Source: Talaromyces rugulosus
Lineage: Eukaryota > Ascomycota > Eurotiomycetes > Eurotiales > Trichocomaceae
Direction of reading: 5' to 3'
Assembly (NCBI RefSeq): GCF_013368755.1
Contig: NC_049561.1
Span: 3,224,001 to 3,288,000, forward strand
Length of the DNA: 64,000 bases
Notes under the pieces: model-generated
Databases searched by the model: none
What the model saw: the letters and a program-made list of their open reading frames with translations, nothing else
Told to the model about the DNA's origin: nothing
Position numbers and translations under genes: made by a program
Shown: piece after piece, positions 57,580 to 64,000 of the stretch
Layout of the letters: each line of letters starts with the position of its first letter
Position numbering within the stretch: the stretch's first letter is position 1

Positions 57580-60500
57580 ATGGGCGACTCACAACTCTTG
57601 GAGCAGTGGTTCAGCAACCCACAAGATTCTAACTTTCCAGAAAATCTGAAAATGGCCGCCAAAACTAGGAAGTGCCGGGTGACTGCCTTGGGCTGCTCCT
57701 TCGCCAAATACCTCATTGTCCCTGTCAAAATTGAGCTCGACGCTCAAAGCCCGCGAATTGTGCTTAGAATCAAAAAGGAGAATGTCTACGCTGAGATTGT
57801 ATTCACATTGGAGCACACACATATACATCATGGAATCGAAAAAACCGACAATGATGGCTACGACTACATCCGCTCCATGCGTGACGAACATCCTACCTGG
57901 TTCGAAGAAATGAATGGCGATGTTTCCTTTATTGGCCTCGTACATGATGGACAATTCGTGGTAGCAGGACAACCATGGTTGCTGAACTCCGACCTCCGAC
58001 GGGATTTCCAATTGCTCGAGGAAATGTCGTCTAAGTCTAGTGCGCTTTTCCTCTGGCAACCTTGGAAAGAAGCATACAAGGAAGTCGAAAGCGTACATAA
58101 GTGGCTGGACCTCCTCCAAAGAAAGCTCACCGATTCCCAGACCAACAAACGCAAATCATTCTGGGCATACAAGAAAGAGACATCCGACGCTGTCGAAGAG
58201 AAGCCGGAGGATGAAAAATATTCCAGTTTACCATGGCTGTGGACAAAGAACGATCCTAAGCGCTACACCAAGTTGATGCCTTTAGCTCCTTACTTCGTTG
58301 ACGATGACGAGAGAAAGTCACGCATGATCAACGCCATGACTGCCGAGCGCCGTGTTATCTACAGAGCAATTGCCGACATTTACGATGGTAGATCAGTTCA
58401 TAAAGTGGTGGTAAAATATGCTGGAAACGACTGCAACATTCATATCAAGGTCATCCAAAACACAGATACGCCACTGGCCATTCCAGAGCCCATGGAAAAC
58501 ACCCAAATCAAATTTGCCATTGTGGAATCTGGCAGCAACCAAAACTACACACCTGTCCCACTTCCAGACGTAAACGGCGTTGTTATCGATATCTTCCCAC
58601 CTTCAGATCTTGCAATTTTCGTGAAAGACTTTAGGGGTCGTGTCACGGAGGGCGAGCATGGGATTGTAATCAAGATTAAGCCCAACATGCAATCTGTGGA
58701 CTCACAAATAAAAGCCCTCAAGGAAGCTGGAAATTGCTTCGGCCACATCGACAAACAAAACATCTCGCTGAAGAGAACAATACTAGCTCTAGGCTCTGAG
58801 CTCAACCCCTCGTCGTCAGATTATATGGAGCTTGATATTTGGCAAATGTCCATTCTTTCCGAGCAGGAAAAGGCGGAAAAGTTGGAATATATCCGCCACC
58901 ACTTTCCCTTATACGAAAGCCAGAAGCGTGCATTCAATCAAACTACACGCCAACTAATTGGTGGTCTACATATCATACAAGGCCCGCCTGGCACTGGAAA
59001 GACGCACACCGCTGTCGCAATCATCCTCGCAGTTACATCACTTGGCCTCCGTGTACTTCTGGCTGCAGGATCGAATAAAGGGGTTGACAACTTGACAATT
59101 GCCGTGACCAAGGCTTTAGAGAAGCACGAGAAGCTTAAAACTTGGTGTGGCCAGCTTGCTTGTGTGCGAACATTAGCTCATCAGATGGCAATTCTGCGAC
59201 AAAACTCGCCCAGCCGCTCTCACTTAAGTCATGCCGGTCCGCCAAAGCTTAGGGGAGCTGACATCGACTTGGAACCTTATCAAATGCATAAATTGGCATT
59301 GAAATTCGTCGAAAATAACAAGGATACGAACCCCCATTGCGGAAGGTTCCTTAACTACTTCAACAAAGACCTTCAGTGTGGTCTATCCATGTATGAGTCA
59401 AAGGGCCTAGAAAATAGCTACGCCACCATAGTTATGGAAACGCTCCGGGAAAGCAGGATAATTGCCACGACTCTGAATGATTGCGGCCATGAAATCTTCC
59501 GTACTGCGGGCGCCTGTGAACCAGACTTCCTCATTTGTGACGAGTCTAGCCAGTGCTTAAAGGGTGATCATATGGTTGCTATGACTTTTCCGTCGCTGAG
59601 AGCTACATTACTTTTAGGTGACCCATACCAACTTTCACCGACCGTTATTTCAGAGCTGCCAACGAATGAAGGGGCTTTGTACATCAAGAGGTCATTGATG
59701 GGACGGATATTCCAAGCTGGTTACCCTTCAACCATGCTCTATTGCAATTACCGGAGTCATCCTGACATAATGGAATTCTATAATAAAAACGTTTATGCAG
59801 GAAAGCTGGTAACACACTTGTCCACGAAAGGGACCAACCGCGTCGGCGATGTCTGGGATGGCTTCACAGTGGCAAGTGCACTTTTCTCAGCATCAAGACT
59901 TCACGGAAAACGCCGTATTTTCGTGAATGTTCCAGGATTTGCTGAGAGGATTGACAATAGCAAGTCATGGAACAACGAGAAACAACCCAGCGCTGCCCTT
60001 CAGTTAGCCCAGCAGGTCTATGGATATGCGTCTCCCCAAGGTCAACGAATCGAGCCCAATGACCTCATGTTCCTAAGTCCATATAAAGACCAGGTCAAGC
60101 TTGTACAGAAAATGGCAGCCAATAGAGGCATAAGGTACTTCAAAAATCTCACCATTGACTCCGCACAAGGACAAGAGGCACCGGTAGTATTCTACATGCT
60201 GACGAGGCCATCTGCAAACTGGAGAACTGTGGGGATCCTCTCAGATCGGGAGAGGATGAACGTTGCTCTGAGTCGAGCAAAACAGGTTCTTGTCATTTCG
60301 GCAACGTAGACGCCTGGGATGAGAATGCGAGGCAATGGCTGGAGAGAAGTTCCAAAGAAAAGGCGAAGCTTCTTTTGCGTCTTCTCAAAGATGCTATCAG
60401 CAAGCGACATGTTCTGACCTGGAGGGGCCCGACATTGGTGAGCGAGATGCCACCTCGCAATCTCTCAATCTCAAAGCCAACAATGATGGCCCAATGGCCC

Positions 60501-60929
60501 AAGTCGAGCTCCCAAGACCGGCCGGTTTTCAATCTTCCCCCTGTACCCGTGGCCTCTCCCTCCGACGTACAACGGCATCCCAATGAGGAGACAAAATCAA
60601 CCGAGGTTGAAGGTCAGAACCAAAGTCAGGAGAAACGCGGCGAGAAACGGAAGCTTGCAGCATCTAACTTGGACGAAGACACCAGGGCGTTCAAGGTAGC
60701 TGCAACCGAGGACAGGCAGTCTAGAAATTCCACCTTAGAGAATATCTATCTAGACCAAGTTATGAATTGCAGAAAGTGGATAAGCGAAACCGAGGACGAA
60801 ATTAGCCAGCTCCCTAGAGGAGGAGGCCCGGAAATTGAGAAGGAACGGGAGGACCTAGAGAAGTTTCTGGTGCAGCTTCATGATGACAAAACATCCTACT
60901 TCGAACGAAAGGAACGACGGTATCTTTGA
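57580..60929 (+). pseudogene. SF1 (Upf1-like) RNA/DNA helicase with one frameshift near the 3' end
   Basis: A large superfamily 1 helicase with AAA_11/AAA_12 halves, an ATP-driven nucleic-acid motor. From the ATG at 57580 the first frame gives 909 residues to a TAG at 60307. Residues 1-440 are an unrecognised N-terminal domain. Motif I GPPGTGKT is at about 468, motif II CDESSQ at about 654, then LLLGDPYQLSPTV, the NYRSHP motif near 725, DSAQGQEAPVV and RERMNVALSRAK near 890. Every motor motif is present. Right after motif VI the text reads VLVISAT-stop, whereas one base more gives VLVISGNVDAWDENARQW and runs open to 60929 (about 200 further residues, charged and coiled-coil-like). No intron signals fit the break, so it is a one-base deletion or assembly error; the truncated protein could still be active. 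Confidence 0.8.
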
Positions 60930-61192
60930 GTAGGGTGCTTCTGTGAGTTCTTTTGTTGGTACAATTAAGTTATGCATAACTCAGTGCCAATAAATTACTT
61001 CCTAGAGAGCATGATATGCCCATTCACCATAGCTCTCATTCCCTAGAATTCGCCCTCCTTTGTTTGTTCAGGAGTGTTTCACATAGAATGTAATTAGAAT
61101 AGAACTTGTATGTAGAAAGTTAATCTATACCTAATACTACAATTGATATGTATCACTAATATAGTTATAATGAACATAATATATCAACGATA
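60930..61192. other. Intergenic spacer
   Basis: AT-rich 3' flank of the helicase gene. Nothing else is seen. Confidence 0.5.
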
Positions 61193-61684
61193 TTATTTAG
61201 ATTCGGGTTTAGGCATCAAGGCCGTTAGCATGAAATAAAAAATCGATGTGACTTCAAAAATGATACCGATGCTAACACCCATAAGATTACGGCAACTGCC
61301 TGTTCTCGGATTCTGGCCACAGGATGCAGCGTTGGAGCTGAATGAACATGCAAGTAACCCTTCGATCCTCTTCAGCTCATTCCCAATTTGCGTCTCTTCC
61401 TCAACTTTCGCGTCTCCATTAATCTTGGTGTTTTTTTTTTTTTTTTTTACAAATTTCTCGTCGATGCTGGCATCATTTTTGCACGTTTTATTATTGCGTC
61501 TCACTCGAACAACCTTCATTTTCTTTACTGGACTTGTCGGGGAGACCTTCGAATGGAAGAAAAGAGGCAAGGAGGAAATGGAAAAGAAAAAAAGATAACC
61601 AAGACTACTCAACCCCGATAATAAAGTGGCAATCTGACTGTATCGTGCAAGAACATTAGGATTATAGCTTTCAAAATTCGACAT
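61193..61684 (-). CDS. Possible small two-TM protein of unknown function
   Basis: A continuous frame of 163 codons from the ATG at 61684 (MSNFESYNPNVLARY), or 189 from the ATG at 61762. It contains a hydrophobic segment near the N terminus (LSSLGYLFFFSISSLPLFF), a basic middle with a lysine run encoded by an 18-nt homopolymer, a Glu/Lys-rich stretch (KVEEETQIGNELKRIEGLL), a Cys-containing loop and a second hydrophobic segment near the end (VSIGIIFEVTSIFYFMLTA). Two membrane spans around a charged loop are plausible. No family is recognised, and the opposite strand is also partly open, so the gene is uncertain. Confidence 0.4.
   Translation of the reverse strand: MSNFESYNPNVLARYSQIATLLSGLSSLGYLFFFSISSLPLFFHSKVSPTSPVKKMKVVRVRRNNKTCKNDASIDEKFVKKKKKNTKINGDAKVEEETQIGNELKRIEGLLACSFSSNAASCGQNPRTGSCRNLMGVSIGIIFEVTSIFYFMLTALMPKPESK
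61431..61448. repeat. Poly(T) homopolymer, 18 nt
   Basis: Uninterrupted T run on the plus strand within the possible two-TM gene. A one-base change would shift that frame. Confidence 0.9.
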
Positions 61685-61970
61685 GGAGGTGTTTATCGAA
61701 ACAAATATATAGTTTCTTAGTGAGAGCAAATATTGTCGATAGCGACAAGCCAGAGGTTTCATAAGGTTTAGAATAGGAACGAATACTATTATTGAATTAC
61801 TACTTAGAAGACCTCAAGCTATCTAGGATGAAATTTCTTTTGTGAGCAAGCGGTGCTTCTTCAGGAGAAGCGCGGTCGGGTGACCTGATTCCACCGAATT
61901 ATTGTCGACAAAGACTCTATCAAGGCGGGCTCCAGCGAAATCAATAAATCAATAAATCATCGACACCGCT
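61685..61970. other. Intergenic spacer
   Basis: No gene seen. It contains a short AAATCAATAAATCAATAAAT repeat at about 61938-61958 just before the duplicated promoter block. Confidence 0.45.
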
Positions 61971-62130
61971 TCACAGAATCAGGCGGTAATGGCCGCGGTG
62001 GCGAAGAAATTTCTATAGTAATTTGTTTATATATTTACTCCTTGGATCGCTACCGACGAGAGGTTTTCTATTCTCTACATTATTACATCTTTTATCCAAG
62101 TGTTCGTGAGATACACCTTCTGTTATTTTC
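61971..62130 (+). repeat. Duplicated promoter segment, copy 2
   Basis: Matches 56914-56990 and 57257-57335 upstream of the helicase gene, with the two blocks here only about 30 bp apart. It lies 280-440 bp upstream of the decayed gene at 62414. Confidence 0.8.
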
Positions 62131-62413
62131 TCTCTAATGTCTGCCTTCCCAAGTTTTCCTACCTCTTTGAACGTTCCCTAGCTATGCCACCAAGACGCTT
62201 CTCCGTCGGCGAAGGTTCCAGACTACAGGGGCCTTCAGAAAGTCAGAAATGAACCGTAGCAGAGCTACGAGTTCTGGAGCGCTTTCAAATGGATTGAACC
62301 CGTCGTCAATCTGTCAGGGAATTTCTTTTCGAATCGCGTGTGTTGCCGAAGTGAGATGGTCCAAATATCAGGAAACACACTAAAGTCTTCTCGAATCGCC
62401 ATTTATACCTGTC

Positions 62414-63760
62414 ATGAATTCTACAAGTACAATACTGGACTCCTGGCTTATCGAACCACTCTTTGTATCTGACAACGATGTTTCGAAAATTCTAAACATC
62501 AGAAAGATCAACCGAAAATCCAAACCCGAGGAAAGACAATTTGTTTGCTATTTTCGGTCGCGGGAGTCCACAATAGCAATTTTCCTAGACTCGTTCAAGT
62601 CTCTTTTCCCGGACATTCCTTTGGGAACTAATGAGTTTGAGATTTCTGATACTCGTTTTGTGGCTTTTCCCTCTAAAAGCACAAGAGCTGATATCGTCTT
62701 ACACCACATAACGAACCAGATGGAGAGGGCTTTCATCGACTTTTTCAGGCCAAATACGTTATTGAACATCCAGATTGGGGGACTTTGTCAGATCACAGTA
62801 TTGATGTCCTTTGTGAGGATATGTCCGTTAAACATCATACGAAGCTCCTCATGAATCTTGACCAAGATACGGAAACACCAGATCATAAGATTTCAAAGTC
62901 TGTCAAGGATATGATCGACAACTGGTGGAAGATTATGGTTGCGACACTCTATGGAACAGATACAGTCCTCATCCCACGGAGACATATGTCACGAGTACTG
63001 TATCTCAAGCTTTACCGAAACAGTTAAAGGGCATGACTCTAGCTGTAGTTTGTGGCGAGGAACCACCCGCCGAGATAATGAAAGATGGTGCTCCATTTTT
63101 CAGTGGCGGGCGTCAAACTTCTAAGTTTGTCAAAGACATTCTAGGGTCAATGTGTCATTTAGAGACCGGCCAACAGCCTTCATCCATGAAGAGTCTATAC
63201 GATTGGATTGTATTTAACCAGCTATACAACTTATCCAAACCTGGAAGGGAAGGCACACCAAAATCAAAAGTGAGTTTAAAATTTCTTTTTCTTTGTTTAA
63301 TGTGCTGTTGGTACTATCACTTTATTGCTGTGGCCTTCTTTGACTTCTATTACGCTATATTATCATTACAGTACACAATGAGCTGATTTGCACACGAAGC
63401 TAGTGATAGAAATGACAGCGGTGAAGAGAATCTTCGGACTGATGTCGAGGAAAACAATCAGTCTTCTCTTCAGCGGGCTCCAACATCTCGAGGAAGAGGC
63501 GTCGAGGCTACGCACCACAGTTTCTTCGATGGTTAATTTCTACGAGGGGACAACATGTCCCAATGACACTTACGTAGTGAAGCATTCCTTTAGCATCTAT
63601 TGCCGAACGTCAACTTTGATGTCTGATAAGATCTTCAACAAAATCCTTCGGCGGTTATGGATATTGGTAACAAAAACATTAACTGCGTTGAAACCATTCC
63701 TCACTATACAGAAAATCTTCACGCTATCCAACTAGTCTTGCCTTTTAAGGAGAAAAGGTA
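62414..63760 (+). pseudogene. Decayed gene of unknown function downstream of the duplicated promoter
   Basis: It starts at the ATG at 62414 (MNSTSTILDSWLIEPLFVSD) and stays open to about 62750 (MERAFIDFF). It continues in a second frame (YVIEHPDWGTLSDHSIDVLC ... WWKIMVATLYGTDTVL) to about 62975, then in a third (TETYVTSTVSQALPKQLKG, VCGEEPPAEIMKDGAPFFSG, LYDWIVFNQLYNLSK) to 63270. GTGAGT there and TTACAG at 63371 mark an intron. Later coding-like pieces (LRTDVEENNQSSLQRAP, MDIGNKNINCVETIPHYTEN) are separated by stops. At least two frameshifts and several nonsense codons rule out a full product. It is not similar to the helicase and I do not recognise the family. It shares promoter sequence with the helicase gene. 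Confidence 0.55.
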
Positions 63761-64000
63761 GACCTTCAATATTACACGCCAGCGTTTACTAAACAAACAT
63801 CGTTGCAACATGGCAGTCATTGATTTATATAGCACAAAATATAACATTTGAAAGTCGCAAAAGTAACATGATTGTTATTTTCAATTTTCCAACATCCTGT
63901 ATATTTAAACATAATTCAATGCTGAGTCCCATTATATTATACAATACTAACATCTGTCATGGGTTCTTCATGACTTCGCTTCATGATTCCCCCATCCTGT
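63761..64000. other. AT-rich end of window
   Basis: No feature recognised. Confidence 0.5.

Noticed and set aside
61248..61598. Plus-strand 116-codon frame over the possible two-TM gene
   Set aside because: It is opposite-strand reading of the same hydrophobic segments and homopolymer, with no start context or domain.

Overview
The window is nuclear DNA from a filamentous ascomycete (Pezizomycotina), most likely a Eurotiales species of the Aspergillus/Penicillium type. The evidence is short GT-AG introns of about 37-147 nt with CTAAC/CTGAC-like branch sites, the gene set (Ssb-type Hsp70, Cks1, CypH, Atg14, Vps3844-domain protein, a Zn-cluster-type regulator lacking the cluster, a GPALPP protein) and retrotransposons carrying C-to-T/G-to-A damage of the kind left by repeat-induced point mutation (RIP). 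The species call is inference; no database was searched.

Layout. 1-18.5 kb is a gene-free AT-rich transposon stack. The intact 3' part of a non-LTR (LINE, Tad1-like) element lies at 1-1786. A Ty3/Gypsy chromovirus B (2026-15712) is split by a second chromovirus A (2269-8175). Both sit inside an older repeat that recurs twice at 16.9-18.5 kb, and a Copia-like solo LTR lies at 16249-16863. LTR ends and 5-bp target duplications can be read directly. 19-24.3 kb is a transition zone. It holds a decayed minus-strand gene with a restriction-nuclease-like domain, a quinone oxidoreductase gene with a frameshift, and a fungal transcription-factor-domain gene.

25.3-52.9 kb is a dense, intact housekeeping block: GPALPP protein, membrane protein with Ser/Thr stalk, small nuclear-type protein, alanyl-tRNA synthetase (with an apparent mitochondrial presequence), cyclophilin H, RING-H2 membrane protein, Vps3844-domain protein, a membrane-anchored unknown, a DsbA-like protein, Cks1, a tandem-bromodomain RSC-type protein, Ssb1, Atg14 and tRNA-Ser(CGA). 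Many neighbours are divergent pairs sharing short promoters. These genes serve general functions (translation, folding, cell cycle, chromatin, autophagy) and do not form one pathway. One decayed gene interrupts the block at 48.2-50.1 kb, with nonsense codons that look like C-to-T changes.

53-64 kb is accessory again. It contains a decayed minus-strand gene (54.1-56.4 kb), a divergent SF1 (Upf1-like) helicase gene with one apparent single-base lesion near its 3' end, a possible small two-TM protein, and another decayed plus-strand gene at 62.4-63.8 kb. The promoters of the helicase and of the 62.4-kb gene share a duplicated segment, so the two loci may belong to one expanded, decaying family system. 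This is the part of the window most likely to hold undescribed biology, together with the nuclease-like relic at 19-21 kb.
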